64,000 nucleotides of DNA, taken from positions 1,011,371-1,075,370 of the forward strand of contig MU001675.1 in the NCBI GenBank assembly GCA_010093515.1, read 5' to 3'. This document shows positions 1 through 11,176 of the stretch, one piece after another. The stretch is from Lineolata rhizophorae. Lineage: Eukaryota > Ascomycota > Dothideomycetes > Lineolatales > Lineolataceae. A program made the position numbers and the translations under genes. The stretch's first letter is position 1; each line of letters opens with the position of its first letter. The notes beneath the pieces were generated by a model, which made no database searches, was not told where the DNA came from, and saw only the letters and a program-made list of their open reading frames with translations.

Positions 1-1791
1 GGCTACGGTGGCGTGGAGCCTGTGCAGGAGCCCACCACCCCCGGAGAACGGAGGAAGCAGCGTGACCGTGCGCTTAGCATGGGAGAGGCGAATCCACCCA
101 TGTCGGCGGCGACGAAAGCCTCTATATTTCAAGCTAAGGAGGATGCCTTGTTTCGTAGCGCCTACTCTGGATTTGCTCCTAGCGGAGACAACTCGAATGC
201 CATAGTGCCGGAAGAGACCAAGAGTCGCATCTGGTGGCAAAAGTCGGGAGAACAACAATTCCTCGACACGACGGTTATCGATCCCGCTCTCCTAGAAGGA
301 GAGCAGAATGGAACGACTGTTGAATCTGAAACGGACTTGGATGAAGAAGAGAAAATGTTTGCGAAAGCCGTCGAAGAATACGAGCCAGAACCACTCAAGA
401 TTGCGCAGCCCCTCGATCCCGAAGAGGCTGCGAAAGAAAAAGAAATCGAGGAGCTCCTTGACGAAGTTTCTGAAGCTCTCGAGACTATATACTCCATGCA
501 GCGCATCCGCACGTCATCCATTGCCTCTAATTCACGCACTCCTGTTGGCCAGAGCTCGTCGCTCACAGGTCTGACTGGCAGCCCGACCACACCTTCTCAA
601 GCCGAAACTGACATATATGAGATGCTAAAGTCGCAGCTCTCCATCCTGATCTCGATGTTACCTCCTTATGCCGTCGCTAAGCTGAACGGAGACAAGTTGG
701 AACGTCTTAATCTTTCTCAGAAAGTCGTTACCCGTACGCCTAACTACCACGGTGTAATGGAGGAAGACCAAATTTCCCGTATGGCAAAGCAGTCTGCACT
801 GAGTGCTGCAGCCGGCTCTTCTGCATCCGTTCCGCCACGTATGGGTGCCGGACCTGGACCTGCTGGAGCACCTCATCAGTATCCGACCCTAGCGGGACAG
901 TATGGCGCTCGACCGGTTTCGACCCCTGCGCATTCTACCACACAGCAAGTCCCGCCACACCTTCGCGGACCTCAACCACAATCCTACTATCCGCAGCAGC
1001 AAGCACCAAACGTGCCTCGTAGCAACAACGCAAGCTATGCGCGACCAGCGTCCGGTAGCGGCGGTGCCACCCACCCGCAGGCTTACCAGGCCTCCCCCAT
1101 GAACTACCAACAGCAGCGTCCTGGAGTAGGTGGCCACCCAACCCCGCACTATCAAACCCCGCAGCAGCAATACCACGGACACCAGCATCGGCCCCCTCAT
1201 CCTCCCTCGTCCGCCGGCTATCCGTCTCACCACCAGCAGGTGCAACAGCACTACAACCACCCTGCGTCCGCCTACGGTGCACGTCCGGCTTCGCAGCAGT
1301 ACGCCAGCAATGGCGCCCCCGTCGCATCCGCGCTGTCGCCGTCGCCGCAACCCCCGCGGCCCCGCACCGTCTCACCGCTCAAGCCGGCCACGACGGCCAC
1401 GGCGGGATCCGCCCAGCCGAGCGCCTCCGGCTACGCCCAGGGGGGGGGCGGCCAAGCGCGCAGCATGTACTTCCCGCCGGGCCAGCAGACGGCAGCGGTC
1501 GCTGCAGAGGGCTCGGCGGCTGCGGTGCCGACGTCGACGCCGACGCCTACCCTTACGACCGAGCACCAGCTGCTACGAGAGAGGCAGCGGGCGCAGCAGT
1601 TGGCGGCGCAGCCGCAGGCTAGAGTCGCGGCGCAACAGCAGGTTGGCGCGGGTCCACGAGCGATGGGTGCTTCCAGGCAGGGACAGCAGCAACAGCAGGG
1701 AGGAGCGGAAAGGAGAACAGGTGGCGCGGGGCCGGGTGTTGGTGGTGGGGTCAATGGAAGCACGGAGAATTGGGTGAGGTTCAAGACGTGA
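1..1791 (+). CDS. Conserved fungal nuclear protein, C-terminal part (possible chromatin-remodelling subunit)
   Basis: The frame is open from the first base of the window, so the 5' end lies outside; the first in-frame ATG (M35 of what is visible) is not a believable start. About 596 residues are visible. The first 230 hold the conserved-looking parts: an aromatic segment with RIWWQKSGEQQF, an acidic and helical stretch, and a block around LPPYAVAKLNGDKLERLNLS. The rest is low complexity, rich in Gln, Pro, Ser, Ala and Tyr, as in prion-like tails of transcription and chromatin proteins. From memory these blocks resemble filamentous-fungal relatives of RSC or SWI/SNF subunits (Ssr4 or Rsc58 type), but I could not test this and the family call is weak. 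No intron is visible. The stop is TGA, and the next gene starts 1.8 kb downstream on the same strand. Confidence 0.7.
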   Translation, partial: GYGGVEPVQEPTTPGERRKQRDRALSMGEANPPMSAATKASIFQAKEDALFRSAYSGFAPSGDNSNAIVPEETKSRIWWQKSGEQQFLDTTVIDPALLEGEQNGTTVESETDLDEEEKMFAKAVEEYEPEPLKIAQPLDPEEAAKEKEIEELLDEVSEALETIYSMQRIRTSSIASNSRTPVGQSSSLTGLTGSPTTPSQAETDIYEMLKSQLSILISMLPPYAVAKLNGDKLERLNLSQKVVTRTPNYHGVMEEDQISRMAKQSALSAAAGSSASVPPRMGAGPGPAGAPHQYPTLAGQYGARPVSTPAHSTTQQVPPHLRGPQPQSYYPQQQAPNVPRSNNASYARPASGSGGATHPQAYQASPMNYQQQRPGVGGHPTPHYQTPQQQYHGHQHRPPHPPSSAGYPSHHQQVQQHYNHPASAYGARPASQQYASNGAPVASALSPSPQPPRPRTVSPLKPATTATAGSAQPSASGYAQGGGGQARSMYFPPGQQTAAVAAEGSAAAVPTSTPTPTLTTEHQLLRERQRAQQLAAQPQARVAAQQQVGAGPRAMGASRQGQQQQQGGAERRTGGAGPGVGGGVNGSTENWVRFKT

Positions 1792-3585
1792 GGCAAGTTG
1801 AATTGTAGGGGCTTTGAAGTGGTGTTGAAAGTGAAAGGCTGAAGAGGGGTTCGATATTGGATTGGCTAGGATGGAAGTGAAAAGGTGATGGGAGAGTACG
1901 GAGTTTCTCTAGCTGGGAAAGGGTATATGCAATCAGTAAGGCCGCATGAAAGGCTTGTGCAAGTTCTTATCACTTTTTAGTTTTGCTTTCTCCGGGTCCT
2001 TTTGCTCTTCTGAGGCTCCTAGATAAGGAATGGTTTTGGGGGTGAAATCATGCTTGGCCCGTGTTGATAGTAGGGCTAGCTTTTATTTTTGCGCCGGTGC
2101 CTTATTTTATAATCTTGCTATTTCGTGCCATTCACTCTGGGTATACTGGATTAGTACGTGTAAGGTAGGACCCAAGATTCTTGAAGCTAGTTGTGTTAGT
2201 TGATCAGTCAAGGGGAGCATGAGATGATATTGTGGCTCTTGCAGAAATATAGTAGTATAATTGGTTGAGGTTGAAGTGGGACGTTGATTCATAATGGTGG
2301 AATAATTTTGTGCGGATTGAATGGTAAAAAGACGATTGTGGGCATTTCTATTGTATTACCACGTGAAGACTTTCGGGCTTTTGATTCCGCAGAACTGAGT
2401 GTAGAGGTTTGTAATTCCTATTATGGTCACTCATGTGATCTGTGGTCGCTCAGTTAAATAGGTCAATTAACTTCTACATAGATGCTCACTTCTACTCTAT
2501 GATTTCATATTTCATGAAAGTTTTGTGATCCAGACGCACAATTCGTGAAGCACAGAGAAGTAAGCGCCAAGCACACGTACACTGCAGCGATCCATTGTGT
2601 AGATCTGTTTGGTGTTTGGACTCCATACAAAGCGGGAGCCCGCTCCACGTGGGAGCTCCCGCTTCACGGATTCCGTCTACACAGTTCTATATAGCAACAA
2701 GTATTTGAGAACTCCAGCTGGGTTGTAAATGTATAAAATCTCGTAGATGGCCTCTCTTCAGGGATATCTTCAGCCTTGCACTAGCGCACGAGGTGGCCTA
2801 TGTAGAACAAGGTGCAGATTGCCCCACTATCAATTAGCTAAGGAGGGGTAGGTAGTACATAGAAGCTACCTCGGTAAGTTGGCAAATCTAGCGTCCCTCA
2901 GGGTATCCGGTCTCTTCCACGTCCTTTTTCACATCTATATTCTGAGCTATATACTTATTCGATAGTGTAATCCGAATAAATTTGCGAGAATACGAAGGTG
3001 AAGTCGTGTGTATTAAGGTTTCTCACTACTTCAAAATGGACTTGAACACTATCCAGCACTAAGCACGTGCTACCCCTTAAGCGACCTGCCTACCAAATCA
3101 ATACCTTGGTAAACATCTGAAAACAGGTGACTGCGTCGGTTGCTGCAGCTTCCCAGGCGATGCTGCTGATTCAGCCCCAACACAAGGCTGGACACTTTCG
3201 TTCATGTCTCTTTCAAGCATACATCTCCAACCTTCTCCAACCACAGGCTGTGTTAGACCTGACTTCATCTTTCATGCGGTTTAGACAGCCATTCTTTTCC
3301 CAGTCACACCAACTACGTCTTTCCCTGCTTCACCCTTCCTCGCCCGGCTACCTTCTCTACCCTATCGCGCTGCATTCAGCTTCAAGTGGATTGCAGCCTG
3401 GACTCTAGTCTTCGTGCGCACCACTTGGCTCTTGGTCTGTAGCGTGTCTGTAGCGCGTCTACAACACCAATCACCACCATCTAGGTATCCATTCGCAATG
3501 AAGACTAGATAAACGAGATGATGCCATATCTAAATTGGCTAGACACTAATCTAAACACCAGACTTAGCTTAGCGCTTTTCCCAAG
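1792..3585. other. Intergenic region: 3' flank of the first gene and RdRP promoter
   Basis: There is no convincing gene. A 93-codon open frame at 3127-3408 begins with GTG, has no recognisable domain, and lies in a pyrimidine-rich stretch (about 3270-3370) typical of fungal promoters and leaders. The only structured element seen is the inverted repeat at 2596-2683, listed separately. Confidence 0.6.
2596..2683. repeat. Short inverted-repeat element (hairpin or MITE-like)
   Basis: The 8-bp ends TGTGTAGA (2596-2603) and TCTACACA (2676-2683) are perfect inverted repeats. Nested inside is a second near-pair, GGACTCC/GGATTCC, and a perfect 9-bp stem, AGCGGGAGC (2631-2639) with GCTCCCGCT (2654-2662), around a short loop. 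The whole 88-bp unit could fold as a broken hairpin. No obvious target-site duplication is seen. It could be a tiny MITE-like relic or a structured 3' UTR/promoter element. Confidence 0.45.
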
Positions 3586-6500
3586 ATGGAGGTATTCGCA
3601 TGGCGGATCCCGCCACAATGGAACGACAAGAAACTCACCGTCTTTCTCCGGTCCCATCTTGCCAAACTCAACATCCACACGTACAGCTGCCGCTTGACGA
3701 AAAACCGGGGCTGCGCGATTATCTCTTTCGTCTCAAAAAGTGACGGGAGCAAGTTTCTCAATATCTACGGCGAAGTCTCAGCTCAGAACACGCGTCAACG
3801 CATTGGAATTCAAGGGCAGACCTTCGTGTTCAAGGAGAGCAAGTTTGCTATTGATGACATGCTGCGGCATGCCTTGCAGTACCAGGAAGAGCGGCGCGTC
3901 CAGAGCATGTCCAAAATCCCCGCGTTAGCCCAACCGCATAACAAGTGCAAGCGTCATTATCAATTCAAGTCGCTAGATTGTGGGGTTTGGGCTTACGCTG
4001 GAACCACACTGGTCTTCAAATCATATTTTAGAGATTCACGGGCAGGAGACTTAGCTTTCGGAGACGCGTCGCTAGTTTTGTTTCTGCGAAACCAAGCCAG
4101 CACAGTTGAATACAAATACAATGACATGGCCTTCATCGAAGCTGACTACTACAGCATCCAGTCGGTCATAATTGGATACGATCCTCGGCCGACATTGACC
4201 TTCACGTTCAAGAACCCACCGAAGATCTCAACCAGGACCTGGATCAAGGAAACCCGGTCTCAACAAAACGTGGTTAAAAAGCGGCGAATGCCAGGAGTGA
4301 CGGAGCAGCATCACTCAACTGCTGGCAGCTGTTTTGTGTACCGCATCGTCATCCTAAACGAAAACAGCATTTATGCCATACAAAACACCTTCTTAAGGAA
4401 TCCAGCCTTACCTTCAGCCTCCTTCCAGGATGTGAAGTTCAGGTCCTCTCCCAAGAGTTTTTCAGAAGAGCTCAAGGATCTGGAGCAGACGCTTTCTTCC
4501 CAAACCTACTTGAGTATGCCATTCCAGATCAAGTTCCAACTTTACCGCGTCACAATCAATGGTTGGATGGCACCAGCCAAGGTTCAGGCTCTGATCCCAA
4601 ACGTGAATGCTCTCCAACTTGCCTATGGCAGCGATACAATCTCTGAAGGGCTTCGAAAGTTCTGCGAGGATATTCCGGTACCTGGGCCCGAAACTACAGC
4701 AGAGCAATTGGAAATGCGAGAGCTTTCGAAGGTCCTCATTGAGTGCATCAAATCGCCGAAGCAAGCGAACTCTATTTACCGAATCCAAGAAAAGCACAAG
4801 CATCTTGCCCTAATTCATCGCGTGAAGGTCACACCGACTGGGATTGCTCTCGAAGGACCCTGCTTAGAAGCCAAAAATCGTGTGCTAAGGCTTTATGACA
4901 AGTACATGGAATTCTTCATCCGTGTCGACTTTTGCGAGGAAGACGGAGAAAAGTTGACTAATGAACGCGACGTGTGTCTTTCTTTGATCCTTGATACGAG
5001 ATTCAAGGCCGTGCTTAACGACGGCATCCAGATCGCCGACCGACACTTCTCGTTCCTTGGATTCTCTCATTCATCGCTTCGAACACAGTCGTGCTGGTTC
5101 ATGGCCCCTTTCGTTCAGGACCGCCAAATGACACTAGCTCAGAATGTCATCAAAAGCCTTGGCGAGTTCACGGAGATACGAACACCTGCGAAGTGCGCCG
5201 CGAGGATCGGGCAAGCTTTTTCCGATACTAGATATGCTAAGACCATCCCGAAGGAAGCAATCGTCAAAATTCCCGATGTTGAGCGCAACGGTTACGTCTT
5301 CAGCGATGGCGTGGGTGTTATATCGCCTAAGCTCTTAAAGAAGACGATCAAGGCTTTGAACCTTACAAGGGGTGTGAAGCCTACAGTGCTTCAGATACGG
5401 TTCGCAGGTGCTAAGGGAGTAGTCTCTATAGATTCCCGCCTCGAGGGAGATCAGCTGTGCCTTCGGCCCTCCATGATCAAGTTCGAGGCCCCTAACACCT
5501 TTGACATTGAGATCTGTGGCTCAAACGAGGTTCCTCTGCCGATGTATCTTAATCGTCCGTTGGTCAAGATTCTCGAAGACCTAGGAGTTCCTGCATCCAA
5601 CCTTCTCAGACTGCAGGAGGACATGATCAACGAACTGAAGGAGCTAACTTACAATCCTGTCAACGCCGCGACTTTCCTCGAGTTCAACTACGTAAATGGG
5701 TGCGCGGATCCTTCAGGCTTGATTAGGCGACTCAACGACATCGGCTTGAATTTCCATGATGACCCTTTTCTTCGGTCGTTGGTCGAGATCACGGCCGTTA
5801 TGCAGTTGAGGGATATTAAGCACCGGGCGAGGATTCTTGTCAAGAACGCCCATACGCTCTATGGTATCATGGACGAATCAGGATACTTGAAGGAGGGCCA
5901 AATTTACTGTACAGTGATCGACCGGAATGGTGTACGGAAAGTTTATGTGCAAAACAATGTCATGATCACGCGATCACCTGCTATGGATCCTGGTAAGTTG
6001 AGAATGTTATTCATCCTTTCGTGCGGATGTTTATGTATGCAGGCGATGTCCAGCTCGTCCAGGCGGTAGATGTGCCAGCAAACTCGCCCCTTAACAGCCT
6101 CCAAAATGTAATCGTCTTCTCTTCGAAAGGTGACCGCGACCTTCCCAGCTGCCTGAGCGGTGGAGACCTTGACGGAGATCTCTACAACGTGATATTCGAC
6201 AAAAAATTGATCCCTAAAAGGGCCTACAACCCGGCAAGCTATGCTCGTCCGCGGCTTAACGAACTCAGTAGGCCTGTGTTGCCTCGAGACATTACTGATT
6301 TCTTCATCCACTTCATGAAAAACGACAAGTTGGGCATGTTAAGCAATGCGCACATGCAAATTGCGGATCGGAATCCGGAGGGGACTGTATTCCCGGACTG
6401 TGTGCGTTTGGCCGAGATGTGCTCAACAGCTGTGGACTTTTCGAAGACGGGTATTGAGGTATGGACTTTTGGCGATATTAGCCATACATACTTACGAAGT

Positions 6501-7477
6501 TTGCACGATGACCATATTTACTGACTTGGTTCCACTATACATAGGTAGATATGAGTACTTGTCCGAAATACGATCGCTTCAAGCCTGACTTCATGGCTTC
6601 GGGCCCTCGTTTGATCGTCTTAGACAACCACATCACCGGTTTCCAAGAGGATGCATTTATCGACGGCGACGATGAAGAGGACAACCCACTGGAAGACATT
6701 CTGCCCCGCCACTTGCCGAAGATGTTCTATAAGTCCGACCGCGTCCTGGGGCAGCTGTATCGCGCCGTTGACGAGGAGCAGTTTTTAACATCCCTGAAAG
6801 TCTCGCCGATGAAGTCAAACGGAAACGGACTCGTAACTTACACCAGCAACGGCAGCAGCAACGTTAACAACAAGCCCTTGATGCAGCGGCTCTGGGCCTA
6901 CGTCGAGCGCGAGACGCGTGGCCTCCAGTGGAAGCACCACGAGCCCATCGCGCGCTCGATCCGCGCCACTTACGAGTACAACGTCAAGTCTATCATGTAC
7001 GACTATCAGCCGCTGCCAGGCTCGCCGCTGACGGAGCTGGAGACGTACGCGGGCTTCGTGCTGGGGCGCAAGCGCGGCAGCGACCGCAGCAGGCGGCTAC
7101 GCGAGATGAGCAAGAGTCTGAAGGAGCGCTTCGATCGCGACGTCGCGGCCACAGTCGAGGAGATTATGTTTGGGGAAGGGGGATTCAGAGAGGATGATCA
7201 GCAAGGGGCGGAGGATTATGACGATTACGATGACGATGAAGAGGACCTTGCTTCGGGAATGGGTGGGTTGAAACTGAATGGTCATGATGGCGGCGGGGAG
7301 GAGGCGCTCGTGAGGGCCGTGGCGTGCTTGTACGTGGGTATGGAGGCGGATACAGACGAAAATATGGGTGGGCAGAAGAGGAGGCGTGTGAGGAGCTTCC
7401 AGTACGTTGCGGCGGCGGTGTGTCTGCGGGAGCTCGAGAGGTGGCAGAACGTGTTTGGGCCATTGAGGCGGATTTGA
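3586..7477 (+). CDS. RNA-dependent RNA polymerase (RNA silencing)
   Basis: This predicts a 1251-residue cellular RdRP, the enzyme that makes double-stranded RNA from single-stranded templates for Dicer in quelling, transposon silencing or meiotic silencing. Exons are 3586-5992, 6043-6458 and 6545-7477; the 50- and 86-bp introns have GTAAGT and GTATGG donors and close the frame exactly. The N-terminal 65 or so residues look like the RRM-like domain of the Sad-1/Rdp1 type rather than the QDE-1 type. The catalytic loop DLDGD, which binds the metal ions, is at residues 844-848, preceded by the family signature PGD...AVDVP at the first splice junction. Near the C-terminus is an acidic Asp/Glu/Tyr insert followed by a helical ending. 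The ATG at 3586 fits the conserved MEVF start. No break is visible, so the gene looks functional. Assignment to one of the three fungal paralogue clades is not certain. Confidence 0.93.
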
Positions 7478-8302
7478 GGAGTGGTGCTTGTGAGAAGCGG
7501 ATGCCGGGTTAGGAGGGACGATACTAGTACGGAGATTCCTGAGGATGTGATGGTAATGTCGTGGGCAGAATGGTAGGATGACCAGGTGCATACTTTTACA
7601 AGGTAAAGGGCGGTTTCTGCGGCGTTCTACCATCGCCGTCTTCTGATCTTTGTGGAGGCGTAATATGCTCTCGGCTTCTATGTTGCTGAGGAGAGTATGA
7701 GGATACGTGACTGTGGAAAGGGAATGCTGCTGGAAAGGACAGCCGGGGCCGACTTTCGTGAGGTTGGCAGTAATTTCATGGGAGGAATAAAGCGATAAAT
7801 GTGTCGTGAAGGCGGCGTTCTGTTGTGGTCTAGGACTGTTGTCTTGTCACGGGCATGAAAGCGTACGATGATTTCGGTCTAGTAATCAGTATTGTTCAGA
7901 TTCCTGTACTCGATGGTCCCACTCTTTTGGTTCCGTGATGTGTGGATGCTGCTTCTTTGCTAACTTGTAAGCCACATCACCGCCCATTTTGTATTGTATG
8001 ACTACGACTGAAACAATGCGGTCGTAGTCATTCATCTGATATTCTTGATACTAACTCCTTGAGATTGCTTTCTCTAACCGTAAAACGACCAGAATGAATG
8101 GCTCCAAAACCACCCCCAGACTCTATTTCACTTCATACGCTCCCCATGCGAAATGCTTTCGGGTATCATTGATCGGCCAACCCTATGGCCATGCCAACGC
8201 CAAGTTCCATGAAAATGCCAAGTTCCTCTCAACTTCCTCCATATCACTACCAACCCTCCCAACTTCACCAAAATTCCCCCCACTCCAAGCAGCCTCAACC
8301 TC
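7478..8302. other. Intergenic region between convergent genes
   Basis: This is the shared 3' flank of the RdRP and the J-protein gene. It is AT-richer than the coding DNA and has only short, unsupported open frames. It probably holds both 3' UTRs and polyadenylation signals. Confidence 0.6.
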
Positions 8303-10246
8303 CTACTTCCTCCTTTTCTCCTTCTTCCCTTTCCCTCCGCCTCCCCCACCTCCACCACCACCACTACCACCACCAACCCCCTTCCCCGCCGGCGCCGCAT
8401 GCCCAAAATCCCCAATATGCTGGAACAGCCTCGTCCTCGACGGGAAGTCCGCCGCGCACACGGCGCATCTGAACTTGTTGCTCCGGGAGCTGTCCTGGGC
8501 GGCGGCGGCAACGGCGGCGGCGGCCTTTTTGGCGCGCTTCTGGGCCGCCTTGCCGAGCTTGGGCTGCGATGTCGCGGCAGCGGCAGTATTGAGGTCAGGA
8601 TCGGGATCGAGGCTGAGCTCGTTGCCGGCTAGGCGCGCGGAGACGGTATCGCGTAGCGCGTAGTCGGAGTCATTGTCGTCGTCGGCGCCGTCGTCCTCGG
8701 AGGGGGGAGATGGCGCGGTGGAGCCGGTAGCGGCTGCGGCTGCGGCGGGAGCAGGCGCGTTCGCGCGGGCGAAGGAGAGTTTGGTTGGGGAGGGGGACGG
8801 GGTGCGGGAGCGTTTGTAGCGGGCTGTGTCGGTGTCGAGATCGGCATCTCGGTCGTCGTCGACGAGCTCGACGTCGGGGTCATCTTCGCCGGATTCTGGA
8901 TCGCCGTCGCCTTCTGATGTAGTGTCGGCTGCCACGCGCATGCTCTTGATGCCGTCTGCCAGGCTTGCGTGCGCGCCGTTGGCATCCCGTTTGGCCTCCT
9001 CGGGGGCATCTGCGATGTGGGCCTCGGCTTCGCCTCCTTCCGGCGCCCGATCCTCGTCGTCCTCTTCCTCGTAGTCTTCGTCCTCGTCGTCGTCCAAGTT
9101 CAGGTTCCGATTCTCCTTCCTCATCTTGCGCCGTAGCGCGGCCACCGCCTTCTGATGCTTCTTGCTGCGCTCGTGCGCCTCGAACTGCTTCTCGCTCTTG
9201 AACCTCTTCCTGCACGCCACACACTCGAACTCCTCATCTGCGCTACTCTCGCCGTCCCAGACCTCCTCGCCGGCCTCGTTCGCGTGCGCGCTCGGCTGCG
9301 CGCTCGTCCCATTATCGTCCTCTGTCCTCCGCCTCGCCCACTCCGGCACCGCGTCCCCTTCCCCCGCAGCGGCAGCATTGCGCTCCCGGGCCCTCCTCGC
9401 CTGCTCCCTCGCCCTCCGCCGCAGCTCCTCCTGCCTCTGCGCGTCGCTGCGGGCGTCCGGCTCGAAGCGCGGATCCCTCTTGCGCGCGAACGCGACGAGT
9501 GCGCGCACCGCATCGTTGAACTCGCGCGCCGCCTCGTCGCGCAGCCGGCGGTTCTCTTTCTCCATCCAGCGGCGCGTGCGGCGGTCCGGCGCGTCCGCGA
9601 GCTTGTAGGCGTCCCGCCAGGCGAAGGACTTGCGGGTCGCGAAGGCGGCCCAGGCGGCGTAGAAGGGCTTTGCCACGTCGGCGTGGGTGTCGGCCGCGTG
9701 GCCGAAGGACGGGTAATCCGGGGCAGCGACGCCCTCGGCGCGCGCCGCGATGCCTTCTTCGCGGGCCAGCGTCTCGAACGTCTCGCGCAGGAAGCCGAAG
9801 AAGCCGTCGGGCGCGTCGGAGAAGGGCACGCCAGAGTGGAAGCGGCGCATCATGCGGGCGATGTCGTCGGCGGTCGTGATGCGCACGCCCTGCTGGTAGA
9901 CCGGGCCGCCGGCCGCTCCTGCCGCCCCTCCGTTCTGCCCGTCCGGCGCGAGCGGGTCGTCCCCGCGCAGGATGGCCCCCTCGTGCGCGTCATACCAGGC
10001 GCGTTCGTGCGGGTCCGACAGCACCTCGTAGGCGGTCTGGACCTCGGCGAAGAGCGCGGTGGCGGCTGCTTCGCGCCCGTAGTTGCGGTCCGGGTGCAGC
10101 TCGAGCGCCTTGCGCCGGTAGGCGCGCTTGATGTCGTCGGTCGAGGCGGCGCGGTCGATGGAGAGGAGCGCGTAGTATGAGGTTTTGGGCTCGGAGGAGG
10201 TGGGGGCGCCGCCCGCGGCGGAGGCGGAGGATTGGCCGGCGCCCAT
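8303..10246 (-). CDS. JJJ1: JJJ1-type J-domain and C2H2 zinc-finger protein
   Basis: The single-exon gene predicts 647 residues. JJJ1 is a cytosolic Hsp70 co-chaperone that works with Ssa-type Hsp70 and Rei1 to release Arx1 from late pre-60S ribosomal particles. The J domain spans about residues 22-88, with the invariant HPD at 51-53. A charged helical ZUO1-like middle region follows, then a first C2H2 finger (CVAC...H...H) near 341-365 and a second (CAVC...H...H) near 590-615, with acidic and Ser/Asp-rich linkers between. It ends in a Gly run and a Lys/Arg tail. The frame stays open 17 codons upstream to a TTG, but the ATG at 10246 (MGAGQSS) is chosen as the first real ATG just before the J domain. 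Two fingers plus one J domain is the usual JJJ1 order. Confidence 0.93.
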   Translation of the reverse strand: MGAGQSSASAAGGAPTSSEPKTSYYALLSIDRAASTDDIKRAYRRKALELHPDRNYGREAAATALFAEVQTAYEVLSDPHERAWYDAHEGAILRGDDPLAPDGQNGGAAGAAGGPVYQQGVRITTADDIARMMRRFHSGVPFSDAPDGFFGFLRETFETLAREEGIAARAEGVAAPDYPSFGHAADTHADVAKPFYAAWAAFATRKSFAWRDAYKLADAPDRRTRRWMEKENRRLRDEAAREFNDAVRALVAFARKRDPRFEPDARSDAQRQEELRRRAREQARRARERNAAAAGEGDAVPEWARRRTEDDNGTSAQPSAHANEAGEEVWDGESSADEEFECVACRKRFKSEKQFEAHERSKKHQKAVAALRRKMRKENRNLNLDDDEDEDYEEEDDEDRAPEGGEAEAHIADAPEEAKRDANGAHASLADGIKSMRVAADTTSEGDGDPESGEDDPDVELVDDDRDADLDTDTARYKRSRTPSPSPTKLSFARANAPAPAAAAAATGSTAPSPPSEDDGADDDNDSDYALRDTVSARLAGNELSLDPDPDLNTAAAATSQPKLGKAAQKRAKKAAAAVAAAAQDSSRSNKFRCAVCAADFPSRTRLFQHIGDFGHAAPAGKGVGGGSGGGGGGGGGGKGKKEKRRK

Positions 10247-11176
10247 GGCGGTGGCGTGGTCGGCGCTGGGGAGGTTGAGGAGCTGTTGTTGCTGCAAGCG
10301 CTGGGGTCTGGCCGGCGACGGTGTGGCGAGACGTCTGGCCTCGCCGTAGGGCTGGATCTGACCTCAACTCACCACCTCAGCCCTCGCCTTGGGCCCGTCT
10401 CACGATGTCCGCCCCTGACGCAAAAGAAAAAAAAAGTCTTCGCTCGATGCTCGAGCGCACGTGCATGCGAGAAAGCCACAGCGGGCAGAGTCGGCTCGAT
10501 CGCCTCGGGACTGCGTGTCGCGATTACGTGACGCGGTCGGATCCTCCGCAAAGCGCTCGCGCAGCCAATCACGCCCGGCGCCGCCCCCGCCCGGCCCGAC
10601 CGCTCCCGGGCGCCGGCACCGCGCCGTGGCCCGGGCTCCGCGGCACGCGACACAGTGCCTTCTTGGGCCTGCGTGTGACGAAGGACAAGGTTTTGCCGCG
10701 CATCGGCCGGGGGCAGAGCGCGGGAACCACTTGGCTGCAGCGGTGACGATGACAAGGCCGGCGCGTGGCCAATGGCAGGGCCGGCTTGCGAGCGGCTCCC
10801 GCAGGCCTCGAGTCCGGCTGGAGCGTTGCTGGTCGCAGTTTGGGCGTTTCGGGCCGGCTAGGACGGATCGGGGCTTGGTTTTCGCTCTTGGTGCGGCGAG
10901 CGGGCTAGAACTGGAGAGCCTTCGAGGACTCTCAGCCGGTGTCGCTGAGAATAAAAAGTGGCGTGGCCCCCGGTCCCTGGTCCGGGGACGAAGATCGATC
11001 TGGGCTTCTCTGCGTTTGTGGCACGCGAAACTACGTTGCGAACAAACAACAGAGCACCGACACCGACGTAATATTTACCGCGCACTGATTCCGACTTCAC
11101 GGTGCAGCATCTTCCAGGCATCCTCGACCACAATCATTTCCACCGCTACCATTGCTATTACCGCAACCAACATCCC
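10247..11176. promoter_or_regulatory. Bidirectional promoter between JJJ1 and the SPX-RING gene
   Basis: The 930-bp divergent interval is GC-rich. CCAAT boxes are at 10565-10569 and 10769-10773, and a TATA-like ATAAAAAG at 10951-10958 lies about 220 bp before the SPX-RING ATG. Open frames here on both strands are GC-driven and unsupported. The motifs are read directly; their use is inferred. Confidence 0.5.

Noticed and set aside
3127-3408. 93-codon frame upstream of the RdRP
   Set aside because: GTG start, pyrimidine-rich promoter composition and no domain.
9155-10180. 341-codon open frame opposite the JJJ1 gene
   Set aside because: Mirror of a GC-rich coding region; no domain, composition dominated by Arg, Leu and Val.
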